Shown piece by piece: positions 26,484 to 35,606 of a stretch of 64,000 nucleotides of DNA. The notes under the pieces were generated by a model, which made no database searches, was not told the origin of the DNA, and was given only the letters and a program-made list of their open reading frames with translations. Within the stretch, counting starts at the first letter, position 1; each line of letters opens with the position of its first letter. Position numbers and translations under genes: made by a program. This stretch comes from Bradyrhizobium sp. CCBAU 51765 (GTDB lineage Bacteria > Pseudomonadota > Alphaproteobacteria > Rhizobiales > Xanthobacteraceae): contig NZ_CP030038.1 in NCBI RefSeq assembly GCF_015291725.1, positions 620,001 through 684,000 of the forward strand, given 5' to 3'.

Positions 26484-26515
26484 CCATCCGGGCTTCAACG
26501 ATTGCCGCGGAGAAT

Positions 26516-26548
26516 GGTGGGCACGCTTGCGCTTTGCCCACCCTACAG
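26516..26548. repeat. GGTGGGCA hairpin between convergent genes
   Basis: GGTGGGCA and TGCCCACC form a stem around CGCTTGCGCTT, then CCTAC follows. It lies between the convergent MFS and M48 genes and may act as a bidirectional terminator. It resembles the GTAGGGTGGG repeat at 17790. Confidence 0.55.
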
Positions 26549-26567
26549 TTGCTGCGCTTAGCGCACG

Positions 26568-28070
26568 TCAATCCGCCACGATCTTTACGCGATCGCGCAC
26601 CTTCACCTGGGCGGTGCGATCGAGGCCGTTCAGCACGCGGAAGCGCTCGGCGGGATGATCGACGCCGGCCATGCGGTGGGAGAGTGATTCCACGGTATCG
26701 CCGGGCTGCACGGTGATGACCTTGATGCGCAGCGGGCGCGCAGCCTGGATCTCTTCGAGTGTCAGGCGACGGAACGAGTTGACGGTCTCGCGCGCGTTGC
26801 GATCGCTCTCGGTCGACCTCTGCCGCGTCGCGAAGATGAAGCGGTAGACGTCGCTTCCGAAGCGCAGCGCATAGACCTTGAACTGCCACTGATCGCCCTT
26901 GGCGGTCGCGGACGCTGCCGGAAACCCGTTGATCGTGAGGTCCTCGGTCGACGCCTTCTCGACGCCTTCCATCCAGCCCGAATTCAGGTAGTCGCCGAGC
27001 GACTGTTCGGCCGGCACGCGCACCACGTCGAAGCGCATCGCCTGCGCGCCGCCCTCGCGCACGCCGATCACGGCCTGCGCGGTGTTGTCGAGCGTGAAAT
27101 TGTCCGGCGCCTGGAAGGTGAAGCCGAGCTTCGGATGCAGGAAACGCCGGCCGCGGACGAAGCCTTCGCTGGGATCTTCGCCATAGACGAGGTTGTCGAT
27201 CGCGGCGAGATAGCTTTCGCGGTCGCGCTCGGCACCCTCCGGCGCCGTGTATTGCCGCGCGATGTTCTGCGCGTTCTGCACGCGTTCCGGGGTTGCCGGG
27301 TGCGACGAGGTGAAATCCTGCGCGCGCGGATCGAGCGAGCTCTTGCCGGCCTTCAGCTCGGCATTGCGCTCCATCGCCGAGAGGAAGCGCGCCGCGCCAT
27401 AGGGATCGAAATGTGCCTTGGCGGAAATGCCGACCCCGATGCCGTCGGCCTCGATCTCCTGCTTGCGCGAGAAACTCGCCATGGTGAGCTTGGTCTTGGC
27501 CAGCGCCAGCGCGGTGAGATCGGGATCGTTGCTCATGTCGGTGACGACGCGGGTGACGATCGCGGCCTGGCGGGCCTGGTCCTCGCGCATCGCGGCGTGC
27601 TTGGACAGCACATGCGCCATCTCGTGGCTGAGCACGGAAGACAATTCGGAGGTGTCGCTGGCGAGCGCGAGCAGGCCGCGCGTGACATAGAGTTGGCCGT
27701 TCGGCAGCGCGAACGCGTTCACCGCGCCGGAATTGAGGATGGTGACCTTGTAGCCCTGATCGGGGCGGTCGGAAGCCGCGACCAGCCGGTCGACGGTCTT
27801 GCTGACCAGCGCCTCGAGCTTGGGATCGTCATAGGTGCCGCCATAGCTCGCCAGGATGCGCTCGTGCTCCTTCTCGGTGGCGGGGGTTTGCGCCACGGCG
27901 GGCTTCGGCTTTGGGAGCACGACGGTCGCCGGGGTCGCCGCGGTCTGGAACCGGCCCATATCGCCACAACCGGCGAGAGTAGCCGCGCCCAGAACAAGGC
28001 ACAGCGCGGCCGGCGCCGCCCGCAGGCGGCGGCGTTCAACCCGTACGTGCCGTTCTAGCACCCCATCCAC
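26568..28070 (-). CDS. M48 family metalloprotease lipoprotein with LysM-like C-terminus
   Basis: The 500-residue protein has a signal with lipobox LAGC (Cys35), the zinc motif HEMAH at 149-153 and a downstream EIEADG (residues 205-210) supplying the third ligand: the BepA/LoiP-type M48 pattern. The last 60 residues (VITVQPGDTVESLSHRMAG ... FRVLNGLD) look like a LysM peptidoglycan-binding motif. It is therefore likely a periplasmic, envelope-anchored protease in outer-membrane quality control. The annotated ATG is the first in frame; a slightly shorter start is possible. Confidence 0.9.
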   Translation of the reverse strand: MDGVLERHVRVERRRLRAAPAALCLVLGAATLAGCGDMGRFQTAATPATVVLPKPKPAVAQTPATEKEHERILASYGGTYDDPKLEALVSKTVDRLVAASDRPDQGYKVTILNSGAVNAFALPNGQLYVTRGLLALASDTSELSSVLSHEMAHVLSKHAAMREDQARQAAIVTRVVTDMSNDPDLTALALAKTKLTMASFSRKQEIEADGIGVGISAKAHFDPYGAARFLSAMERNAELKAGKSSLDPRAQDFTSSHPATPERVQNAQNIARQYTAPEGAERDRESYLAAIDNLVYGEDPSEGFVRGRRFLHPKLGFTFQAPDNFTLDNTAQAVIGVREGGAQAMRFDVVRVPAEQSLGDYLNSGWMEGVEKASTEDLTINGFPAASATAKGDQWQFKVYALRFGSDVYRFIFATRQRSTESDRNARETVNSFRRLTLEEIQAARPLRIKVITVQPGDTVESLSHRMAGVDHPAERFRVLNGLDRTAQVKVRDRVKIVAD

Positions 28071-28097
28071 GTCGCTTAACCCGTGCCTGGCCTGATC

Positions 28098-28868
28098 TTA
28101 AGGCCCTACCCCTGTCGGCTCGTTTGCGCCCAGCAACTCGACCTGCCCCACGAGGCGCACATCGATGCGCGGCCCCGTACTCCCCTCAACCCAGCCCCGA
28201 ACTCGAATACGTCGATTCTCCAAGGACTTAAGGCTGATACCGGCACCTTCGAACACCGGCAGCGTGCGCTTTGAAATAGTCACGGCAAAGCCACGTGTCC
28301 AGTTTCGTCCGAAGTTGAGGTAGGTCGTTGCCCCAGCTTGCCGGACCGACAGGACTTTGCCCTCGACCACCGTAAAACGCCCGATCTCGGCCAAAATATC
28401 GTCCGGACTTTCCGCGTTTTTTATGGCCGACGGGTCAGCCCAGCTGCCCATTTTTTGCCGCCGTGCCGCGGCTTCTGACGCCATCAGGGCGGCCGCGCAG
28501 TCCTTGTCCGCGATCTCGGCGGAGACCATGGCATCGCCGCGGGCGAGCAGCGTCGCCTGCACCGGGGTGTCGCTTCCGCCGACGAAGACCAGCGCCCCCT
28601 GGCGGCCGTAGCGATCGGGCGTGTCGTCAGCGCTTCGCAGCGTCACGTCGCGGCCGGAGAGCAGCGATGCCAGCGCCTGCTTCGTCGCGGCTGTCGGCTC
28701 GATCCCGCTAAGGCGAATTTCGCGGCCGTCGTCGAGACGCACGCTGCGCGCATCGACGATCGCGGCAACGCGGCCTTCGTCCTGGGATTCGAACTGGCAC
28801 GGATTGGCGAGCGCGGTGCTTCTCGCGACGAGAAGACATGCGACGATGAGATGAAGCAGTCGCGTCAC
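28098..28868 (-). CDS. Thermonuclease-like (SNase fold) secreted protein
   Basis: The 256-residue protein has a signal peptide (LLHLIVACLLVARSTALA). The N-terminal half resembles a staphylococcal-nuclease domain: VAAIVDARSVRLDDGREIRL, SGIEP, then RYGRQGALVFV. The usual catalytic Arg/Asp/Glu set of SNase is only partly seen, so nuclease activity is uncertain. The C-terminal half (FTVVEGKVLSVRQAGATTYL, NFGRNWTRGFAV) looks like an OB-fold extension seen in rhizobial homologues. It sits 27 bp upstream of the M48 gene start on the same strand and may be co-transcribed. Confidence 0.8.
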   Translation of the reverse strand: MTRLLHLIVACLLVARSTALANPCQFESQDEGRVAAIVDARSVRLDDGREIRLSGIEPTAATKQALASLLSGRDVTLRSADDTPDRYGRQGALVFVGGSDTPVQATLLARGDAMVSAEIADKDCAAALMASEAAARRQKMGSWADPSAIKNAESPDDILAEIGRFTVVEGKVLSVRQAGATTYLNFGRNWTRGFAVTISKRTLPVFEGAGISLKSLENRRIRVRGWVEGSTGPRIDVRLVGQVELLGANEPTGVGP

Positions 28869-29021
28869 GTGACCCGGAGAGGTTGCGTTGCGGGCGGATC
28901 ATAACTCAAGCGTCGTGAGCCGCGAAGAGTCTTCCTCGCAAGGACGGCGCGGAGGCGCATGTCCGCATCTCACCATTCCGCTTTGCGGAAAACGCGCGCG
29001 GCAATCGTGTGCTCTCAACAC

Positions 29022-29052
29022 CCGCATGCGTGCTGCGCTGTTGCGCATGCGG
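29022..29052 (+). promoter_or_regulatory. Hairpin CCGCATGCG / CGCATGCGG upstream of the ABC receptor gene
   Basis: The 9-bp arms are exact with a 13-nt loop. It lies 96 bp before the next start in an otherwise featureless 279-bp gap. It could be an operator, or part of the leader. Confidence 0.4.
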
Positions 29053-29147
29053 CAGGATTGCGGCAATAGCGAGAGCGAACAGCTATCACCAAGAGCAATA
29101 ACCAAGCCGCCATCAGAGTACGGCGCGATAAAGGGAGATCGTTTTCG

Positions 29148-30353
29148 ATGAAGAGACTTTTGCCTGGCATTTTTGCCGCCGCTTTTGCATTGAGTGCAAG
29201 CGCCGCGCAGGCTCAGGACAAGCCGCCGCTGAAGATCGGCGGCATCCTCGACATGTCGAGCCTGTATGCCGACATCACCGGCCCCGGCAGCGAGACTGCG
29301 GCCAAAATGGCGGTCGAGGATTTCGGTGGCGAGGTGCTCGGGCGCAAGATCCAGGTGCTGGCGGCCGACCATCTCAACAAGGCCGATCTCTCCGCCAACA
29401 TCGCCCGCGACATGCTCGACAACCAGGGCGTCGAGATGATCTACGACGTCGCGGCCTCCGCGACCGCGCTTGCCGCCGGCGAGATCGCGAAAGCACGCAA
29501 CAAGATCATCATGTTCAACGGCCCGGGCTCGATCCGTCTCACCAACGAGGCCTGCGGTCCCTACACCGTGCACTACGTGTTCGACACCTACGGCCAGGCC
29601 AACGTGACCGGCCTTGCGGCTGTGAGGTCGGGTCTCGACACCTGGTTCTTCCTCACCGCCGATTACGCCTTCGGCCAGGACCTGGAGAAGGACACCAGCA
29701 GCGTCGTGACCAAGACCGGCGGCAAGGTGCTCGGCAGCGTGCGCCATCCGCTCAACACGTCGGATTTCTCCTCGTTCCTGCTGCAGGCCCAGGCTTCCAA
29801 AGCCAAGGTCATCGGACTCGCCAATGCCGGCGGCGACACCGTCAACGCGATCAAGCAGGCGGCCGAGTTCGGCATCACCAAGGGCGGACAGAAGGTCTCG
29901 CCGCTGCTCGCCTTCGTCTCCGATATCGATTCGATCGGGCTCGAGACCGCGCAGGGCCTGTTGCTGGCCGAGGCATTCTACTGGGACCTCAACGACGACA
30001 CGCGCGCCTTCTCGAAGCGCTTCATGGAGCGCACCAAGCGGGTGCCGACCTCGGCGCAGGCCGGTGTCTATTCCTCCGTCACACACTACCTGAAGGCCGT
30101 GAAGGCGGCCGGCACGACCGATGCCGCGGCGGTGATCAAGGTGATGAAGGAGACGCCGATCAACGACTTCTTCGCCAAGAATGGCAAGATCCGCGAGGAC
30201 GGCCGCATGATTCACGACATGTACCTGTTCGAGGTGAAGAAGCCGTCGGAGTCCAAGGGCCGCTGGGACGATTACAAGCTGCTCGCCACGGTGCCCGGCG
30301 CCGAGGCGTTCCAGCCGCTCGAACAGTCGCGCTGCCCGCTCGTGAAGAAGTGA
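29148..30353 (+). CDS. ABC transporter substrate-binding protein, branched-chain amino acid type
   Basis: The 401-residue periplasmic protein has a clear signal peptide (LLPGIFAAAFALSASAAQAQ). Its Leu/Ile/Val-binding-type fold starts LKIGGILDMSSLYADITGPG and includes MAVEDFGGEVLGRKIQVL. Rhizobia carry many such receptors, used for aromatic acids as well as amino acids. No permease or ATPase genes adjoin, so it depends on components elsewhere. AAGGGAGA lies upstream of the ATG. The enoyl-CoA hydratase gene downstream suggests uptake of a compound degraded through CoA thioesters (inference). Confidence 0.92.
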   Translation: MKRLLPGIFAAAFALSASAAQAQDKPPLKIGGILDMSSLYADITGPGSETAAKMAVEDFGGEVLGRKIQVLAADHLNKADLSANIARDMLDNQGVEMIYDVAASATALAAGEIAKARNKIIMFNGPGSIRLTNEACGPYTVHYVFDTYGQANVTGLAAVRSGLDTWFFLTADYAFGQDLEKDTSSVVTKTGGKVLGSVRHPLNTSDFSSFLLQAQASKAKVIGLANAGGDTVNAIKQAAEFGITKGGQKVSPLLAFVSDIDSIGLETAQGLLLAEAFYWDLNDDTRAFSKRFMERTKRVPTSAQAGVYSSVTHYLKAVKAAGTTDAAAVIKVMKETPINDFFAKNGKIREDGRMIHDMYLFEVKKPSESKGRWDDYKLLATVPGAEAFQPLEQSRCPLVKK

Positions 30354-30398
30354 CGGCGTGAGTCGTCGTGACGACGAGCGCCCCCAACAATAGGTGGT

Positions 30399-30521
30399 CA
30401 TCCCGGGACGCGCGTAGCGCGAGCTATGGTGCGCAATTGCGCACCTGAGGATCCATCGGGCGTCAGTAACGGTTGAGCAATGGATTCCGGGCTCGCGACT
30501 TCGTCGCACCCCGGAATGACG
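30399..30521. repeat. Intergenic palindromic repeat, GTCATCCCGGGA...CCCCGGAATGAC family
   Basis: Ends GTCATCCCGGG and CCCCGGAATGAC; inside are GGTGCGCAATTGCGCACC and ATGGATTCCGGGCTCGCGAC. It is related to 17920-17996 and, in its core, to 3911-3957. Confidence 0.75.
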
Positions 30522-30550
30522 GAGGTAGACAACAACAAGGGAGACGTCCT

Positions 30551-31342
30551 GTGAGCAACGACATGGTTCTGCAGAAGCTTGAAGGCGGGCTGCTCACCAT
30601 CACGATGAACCGGCCGGAGCGGAAGAACGCGCTCAACCCTGACATGGTCGCCGGGCTGGTCGAAGCGGCGCGGCGCGCGGCCGACGATCCCGAGGTGCGG
30701 GCGGTGCTGTTCAAGGGCGCGGGCGGCTCCTTCTGCGTCGGCGGCGACGTCAAGTCGATGGCGGCAGGGCGCGCACCGCTGCCGTTCGAGCAGAAGCTTG
30801 CGAATCTCCGCCGCGGCATGGAGGTCTCGCGCATCCTGCACCAGATGCCAAAGCCCGTGGTGGCGCAGCTCGATGGCGCCGCGGCCGGCGCCGGCCTGTC
30901 GATGGCGCTGTCCTGCGATCTGCGTATCGCCAGCGAATCCTGCAAGATCACCACCGCATTCGCCAAGGTCGGATTCTCCGGCGACTACGGCGGGACCTAT
31001 TTCCTGACGCAACTGCTCGGCAGCGCGCGGGCGCGGGAGCTCTATCTGATGTCGCCGGTGCTCACGGCCAGGGAAGCGCATGCGATCGGCATGGTGACGA
31101 AGGTCGTGCCCGACGCCGAGATTGACGCGGCGGCGCACGAGCTTGCGCTGTCGCTGGCGCAGGGCCCGTCGATCGCGCTCGGCTTCATCAAGCGCAACAT
31201 CAACAATGCCGAGCATCTGGCGCTGGAGGACTGTTTCGACGGCGAGGCGATCCATCACACCCGCTGCGGCGACACCGAGGATCACAAGGAGGCCGCCAAG
31301 GCCTTCGTCGAGAAGCGCAAGCCGACCTTCAGGGGCGCATGA
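30551..31342 (+). CDS. Enoyl-CoA hydratase/isomerase family protein
   Basis: The 263-residue crotonase-fold protein starts at GTG 30551, after AAGGGAG. It carries NRPERKNALN, the oxyanion-hole segment GSFCVGGDVKSM, and AQLDGAAAGAGLSMALSCDL with the second hole. The segment FAKVGFSGDYGGTYFL holds Asp in the region where hydratases carry a catalytic Glu, so the exact reaction (hydratase, isomerase, other) is open. The stop overlaps the VOC gene by 4 nt. Confidence 0.9.
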   Translation: MSNDMVLQKLEGGLLTITMNRPERKNALNPDMVAGLVEAARRAADDPEVRAVLFKGAGGSFCVGGDVKSMAAGRAPLPFEQKLANLRRGMEVSRILHQMPKPVVAQLDGAAAGAGLSMALSCDLRIASESCKITTAFAKVGFSGDYGGTYFLTQLLGSARARELYLMSPVLTAREAHAIGMVTKVVPDAEIDAAAHELALSLAQGPSIALGFIKRNINNAEHLALEDCFDGEAIHHTRCGDTEDHKEAAKAFVEKRKPTFRGA

Positions 31343-32094
31343 CCATGGCGCCCTATATGCGGCTGCGGCAGATCTGTCTGGTCGCGCCGCAGCTCGCGCC
31401 CGTGATCTCGGACATCGCGGAGATCATGGGCCTTTCCGTCTGCTATCGCGACGGTAATGTCGCGAAATACGGTCTGGAGAACGCGCTGCTCCCGGTCGAT
31501 ACGATTCTGCTCGAGGTGGTGGCGCCCTTCAAGGAAGGCACCACGGCCGGCCGCTTCATCGAGAAGACCGGCGGCCGCGGTGGCTACATGGCGATCTTCT
31601 GCTGCAACGATCCGGACGAGCGCGGCCGCAACGCCAATGCGCTCGGCGTGCGCACCGCCAACGTCATCGACCATGCGCCCTATCACGGCGTGCAGCTCCA
31701 CCCGCGCGACTGCCGCGCCGCCTTCATTGAGTTCAACCACACCGAAGGCAGCGACGATAGTCTGGGCCCCTATCCGCCGGCGGGACCCGACTGGCAAAAA
31801 TTCATCCGCAAGGATGTGACGCAGGCGCTCACCATCGTGGAGATGCAGAGCCCGGACCCGGCGGGGCTGGCGCAGCATTGGGGCAGGATCATCGGTATTG
31901 CGCCGACGAGCGATGCCGAACTGAAGCTACCCAACGCAACCTTCCGCTTCGTCCAGGGCGCCAGCGAAATCATGAGCGCGCTGGAGTTTCGCGTGGCTGA
32001 TGCTGCACGTGTGCTGCATGCAGCGCGGGCGAAAGGGCACGCGGTCGCAGGGAATGAGTTCCTGCTGGGCGGCGTGACGTTCCGCTTGAGCTGA
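31339..32094 (+). CDS. VOC-superfamily protein
   Basis: The 251-residue protein overlaps the hydratase gene (ATGA) and is thus translationally coupled. It reads as two glyoxalase-like beta-alpha-beta modules (LRQICLVAPQLAPVISDIAE; then TIVEMQSPDPAGLAQHWGRI). Such proteins include isomerases, lyases and dioxygenases that use a metal. The ligands cannot be fixed by eye. Coupling to a CoA-ester enzyme suggests a catabolic step. Confidence 0.8.
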   Translation: MTMAPYMRLRQICLVAPQLAPVISDIAEIMGLSVCYRDGNVAKYGLENALLPVDTILLEVVAPFKEGTTAGRFIEKTGGRGGYMAIFCCNDPDERGRNANALGVRTANVIDHAPYHGVQLHPRDCRAAFIEFNHTEGSDDSLGPYPPAGPDWQKFIRKDVTQALTIVEMQSPDPAGLAQHWGRIIGIAPTSDAELKLPNATFRFVQGASEIMSALEFRVADAARVLHAARAKGHAVAGNEFLLGGVTFRLS

Positions 32095-32105
32095 TTGCGT
32101 TCAAG

Positions 32106-32251
32106 CCCTCTCCCCCTGTGGGAGAGGGTGGATCGGCGCGTAGCGGCGAGACGGGTGAGGGGCTCTCTCCGCGCACTCAATAGAGATTGCCTTGCGGAAA
32201 CAGACCCCTCATCCGGCGCTTCGCGCCACCTTCTCCCACAAAGGGAGAAGG
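32106..32251. repeat. Intergenic palindromic repeat, CCCTCTCCCC...TTCTCCCACAAAGGGAGAAGG family (copy 3)
   Basis: Left hairpin CCCTCTCCCCCTGTGGGAGAGGG and right hairpin CCTTCTCCCACAAAGGGAGAAGG flank GACGGGTGAGGGG and CCCCTCATCCGGCGCTTCGC. It lies between convergent VOC and hydratase genes. Confidence 0.8.
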
Positions 32252-32261
32252 AAGAAAGCGG

Positions 32262-33074
32262 CTACCTTCCCCTAAAATTCGCCGCGCGCCGCTCTTCCGT
32301 CGCCTTCACGCCTTCCTTGAAATCCTCCGTCGCGCGCAACCTGGTCTGCTCGGCGAGCTCGTGGTTGGTCGCGGCCATGACGCGGTCGGCGAGGCCGGCG
32401 CGCATGGTGGCGCGGGTGGAGAGCAGGCCGAGCGGGGAGCATTCGGCGATCTCGCCAGCGAGCTTCATCGCGGCCGGTTTCACCTGGTCCTGCGGCACCA
32501 GCTCATTGGCGAGGCCCCACTTGTAGGCCTCCTCGCCGGTGACGCGGCGGCTGGTGTAGAACATCAGCTCGGCGTTGTTCTTGCCGATCAGCTCCGGCAG
32601 CGTCACGGTCAGGCCGAAGCCGGGATGAAAGCCGAGCTTGGTGAAGTTCGCGGAGAAACGCGCCTCGGGGCAGGTGACGCGGAAGTCGGCGGAGACCGCG
32701 AGCCCAAGTCCGCCGCCGATGGCCGCGCCCTGGACGGCGGCGACGATCGGCTTCTTGGCGCGGAAGATGCGCACCGCCTGGATGTAGAGATGGTTGATCG
32801 GGCCGAGGCTGTCGGCCGGGTCGCCCTTCTTGTCGGCCTCGCGCGCTTCCTGCGCCTGCCGCGCCGGATCTCCAAAATTAGCGCCGGCGCAGAACGCCTT
32901 GCCCTGTGCGGAAAGAACGGAGCTGCGGATCTCGATGTCGCGGTCGAACTCCTCGAGCGCATCCGCGATCTGGTTGATCAGCGAGATGTCGAAGAAGTTG
33001 AGCGGCGGCCGGCGGATCTCGATGGTGCCGACATGCCCGACCTTCTCGACGCCGATATCTTTATAGGTGCTCAT
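32262..33074 (-). CDS. Enoyl-CoA hydratase family protein
   Basis: The 270-residue crotonase-fold protein has IEIRRPPLNFFD, the oxyanion segment GKAFCAGANFGDP, and AAVQGAAIGGGLGLAVSADF. FTKLGFHPGFGLTVTLPELI lies where the catalytic Glu pair usually sits; here His/Gly replaces the first Glu, so another crotonase reaction is possible. It lies 41 bp downstream of two acyl-CoA dehydrogenase genes and forms a CoA-ester degradation set with them. Confidence 0.9.
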   Translation of the reverse strand: MSTYKDIGVEKVGHVGTIEIRRPPLNFFDISLINQIADALEEFDRDIEIRSSVLSAQGKAFCAGANFGDPARQAQEAREADKKGDPADSLGPINHLYIQAVRIFRAKKPIVAAVQGAAIGGGLGLAVSADFRVTCPEARFSANFTKLGFHPGFGLTVTLPELIGKNNAELMFYTSRRVTGEEAYKWGLANELVPQDQVKPAAMKLAGEIAECSPLGLLSTRATMRAGLADRVMAATNHELAEQTRLRATEDFKEGVKATEERRAANFRGR

Positions 33075-33115
33075 GATGATCCTCGATTGAATTAGCGCAA
33101 GCCAGATCCGCGCGA

Positions 33116-34276
33116 CTAGCGCAAGCCAAGTCCGCGGGCGATGATGCCGCGCAGCACCTCCGTGGTGCCGCCCTGAATGGTGAGCTTTGGCGCGGTCTTG
33201 ATGGCGAAGTCGAGCTGCCGCTCCAGCGTCTCGCGGTTGCTCGCGGTCTCCTCGACGAAGGCGGCGAGATCGCGCACGCGGTGTGGAAGCTGCTGCTCCC
33301 AGACCGTGCCGATGTCCTTGACGATGGACGCTTCGACCACCGGCTCCTTGCCGGCTTCCAGCATGCCGGCCACCGAGACCGACATGCGCCGCATGGTGTG
33401 CAGCTGCGCGACGAGGCGCCCGATGCCTTCGGCGCTGCGCGTATCCGGATTGGGACCGACGGCGCGGACGAGCTCGGTCAGCACGTAATAGGTCTCGAGG
33501 AAGCGCTCGGGGCCCGAACGCTCATAAGCGAGCTCGCTCGTCGCCTGCTTCCAGGCGCCGTCGACCTCGCCGAGCACATGATCGTCCGGAATGAAATGGT
33601 CGGTGAAGACGACCTCGTTGAACTCGTATTGGCCGGTGATCTGGCCGATCGGGTTCACCTTGATGCCGGGCTGCTTCATCTTGACCAGGAACTGGGTCAG
33701 GCCGTGGCGGCGGTTCTCCTTGGTCGGCGGCGAGGTGCGGAAGATCGCGATCATGTAGTCGGCGATGTGCGCCGACGAGGTCCAGATCTTGGTGCCGTTG
33801 ATGAGATAGCCGCCGTCGGTCCTGGTCGCGCGCGTCTTCGCGGCGAACAAATCTGAGCCCGAGTTCGGCTCGCTCATGCCGATGGCAAAGCAGATCTCGC
33901 CGCGGCAGATGCGCGGCAGGATATCCATCTTGATGTGCTCGGGCGCGTATTTCAGCAGCACCGGCCCGCTCTGGCGGTCGGCGACGAAGAAGCGCCGCGT
34001 CGGCGCGTTGGCGACGCGCATCTCCTCGGTCACGACGTAGCGTTCGAGGAAGGAGCGTTCCTGCCCGCCATATTTCTTCGGCCAGGTCATCCCGAGCCAG
34101 CCCTTGGCGCCGACCCTGCGGGAAAATTCCGGCGCGTCGGTGTCCTCGCGGTTGGGTTTGTGCGGATCGAAGGTGCCGGCGGCGATTTCCTCGGCGAGGA
34201 AGGCGCGCACTTCCTTGCGCAGCTGTTCGCACTTCTCCGGCAGGCGGATCGGATCGAAACGGAGGGCAGCGGTCAT
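33116..34276 (-). CDS. Acyl-CoA dehydrogenase
   Basis: The 386-residue FAD enzyme has FAIGMSEPNSGSDL (FAD/substrate loop), GYLINGTKIWTSSAHIADYM and a C-terminal IQGGTTEVLRGIIARGLGL, the canonical end of the family. Its long N-terminus resembles the large-subunit type that pairs with a second, diverged ACAD, as in FadE heteromers of steroid or terpenoid degradation. The next gene upstream is such a partner, with 18 bp between them. Confidence 0.92.
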   Translation of the reverse strand: MTAALRFDPIRLPEKCEQLRKEVRAFLAEEIAAGTFDPHKPNREDTDAPEFSRRVGAKGWLGMTWPKKYGGQERSFLERYVVTEEMRVANAPTRRFFVADRQSGPVLLKYAPEHIKMDILPRICRGEICFAIGMSEPNSGSDLFAAKTRATRTDGGYLINGTKIWTSSAHIADYMIAIFRTSPPTKENRRHGLTQFLVKMKQPGIKVNPIGQITGQYEFNEVVFTDHFIPDDHVLGEVDGAWKQATSELAYERSGPERFLETYYVLTELVRAVGPNPDTRSAEGIGRLVAQLHTMRRMSVSVAGMLEAGKEPVVEASIVKDIGTVWEQQLPHRVRDLAAFVEETASNRETLERQLDFAIKTAPKLTIQGGTTEVLRGIIARGLGLR

Positions 34277-34294
34277 TGTTGTCTCGTCTCCTGA

Positions 34295-35359
34295 TCAGCG
34301 CGACGCCACGAGCGGCCACAATTCGTCGGCGCCGCGGTTTGTGACCAGCTTGCCGAGCTCGACGGCCCAGTAGCTCTCCGAGCCGAAATCGTCGCGCCAG
34401 GCCAGCGCCCGCAGCGAATAGCGGTGCAGGATGTGCTCCATGGTGAAGCCGATCGCGCCGTGGACCTGATGGGCGATGCCGCCGCCTTTCTCGGCGGCTT
34501 CCGCGCAGCGGATCTTGGCGGAGGCGGCTTCGAGATAGACCTCGTCGTTGAAGGATCTTGCGTTGGCGATCGCGTCGGCGGCCGACGTCGCCGCCGCAAG
34601 CGCCGCGGCGGATTCGCCGGCAAGGCGCGCGAGATTGTGCTGCACCGCCTGGAATTTCGAGATCTTCTTCTCGAAGGCGACGCGCTCGTTGGAATAGCGC
34701 ACGGAGATATCGAGCATCGATTCCAGTGCGCCTGCGATCTGAAGGCTGCGTGCGACGCCGCCCATCAGCATCAGGATGGTTTGGTCGAAGCCATTCGGCG
34801 CGGGCTTGATGGTGATGGGCTGGACCTTGTCGAGCGTCACGGTGTCGCTGTGGTCGTAGCCGACATTGAGGCCAGCCTCGATCCGCGCCCTGGCCGCATC
34901 GACCAGCGCGATGGAAACACCGTCCCTGCCATGCGCCAGCACCGCGAAGTGCTTCGCTGTCTTCGCGAACGGCACGCCGCGCGCACGGCCGGAGAGCGCG
35001 CCATCGGTATCGACGCTGATGCGGTCCTTCGGCGAAGCCGGCAGCACCGTCATCTCGCCTTCTGGCGATGAGATCCTGGCCTGCGCCAGCAGCCACCCCG
35101 CCAGCATGGTCTCGGCCAGAGGCACCGCGACCGCGAAACGGCCGGCGGCGTTCAGCAGTGCAAAGCCATCGGCAAGGCTCGCGCCGGAGCCGCCGAGATC
35201 ATCGGGCACCCAGGACAATGGAAGGCCGGCCTCGCTCAGCGCCCGCCACAGCGGCGCCTGCCACGAATCCTTCCTGTCGTTGTTGATGGTTTGCGGATCG
35301 GCGAGATCGGCGAAGATTTTCTCCGCGGTCTCGACGACGATATTGTCACTCTCCGCCAC
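34295..35359 (-). CDS. Acyl-CoA dehydrogenase family protein, diverged partner subunit
   Basis: The 354-residue protein starts at GTG 35359 (MAESDNIVV); the frame is open further up, but without coding character. It keeps the ACAD fold (LPLSWVPDDLGGSGASLADG; HQVHGAIGFTMEHILHRYSL), but the FAD-loop signature of the neighbouring subunit is degenerate. Together with 33116-34276 it may form an alpha2beta2 dehydrogenase. Confidence 0.87.
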   Translation of the reverse strand: MAESDNIVVETAEKIFADLADPQTINNDRKDSWQAPLWRALSEAGLPLSWVPDDLGGSGASLADGFALLNAAGRFAVAVPLAETMLAGWLLAQARISSPEGEMTVLPASPKDRISVDTDGALSGRARGVPFAKTAKHFAVLAHGRDGVSIALVDAARARIEAGLNVGYDHSDTVTLDKVQPITIKPAPNGFDQTILMLMGGVARSLQIAGALESMLDISVRYSNERVAFEKKISKFQAVQHNLARLAGESAAALAAATSAADAIANARSFNDEVYLEAASAKIRCAEAAEKGGGIAHQVHGAIGFTMEHILHRYSLRALAWRDDFGSESYWAVELGKLVTNRGADELWPLVASR

Positions 35360-35606
35360 AGCGTTCCCCGTGTCTTGCCATTGGCGCGTCCCGTTCCGTA
35401 GGCGGGTGCGCGGTCTCTTCTTGCGCCCGATGATCGGAAAAAGCCATGGCCCTGACAAGCGTTGACCGCAGGTCAACCTGCGGCGCGGGCATGGGCGCAA
35501 GGGCCAGCAGGAGGCTAATTCCGCTTAGCGGAGTTTGCTCGATTTGCAGGGCGCGGCAAACTCGCTAAAGAGGACGCCAACGTCAGAACAGGGGAAGGAA
35601 TTCGGG

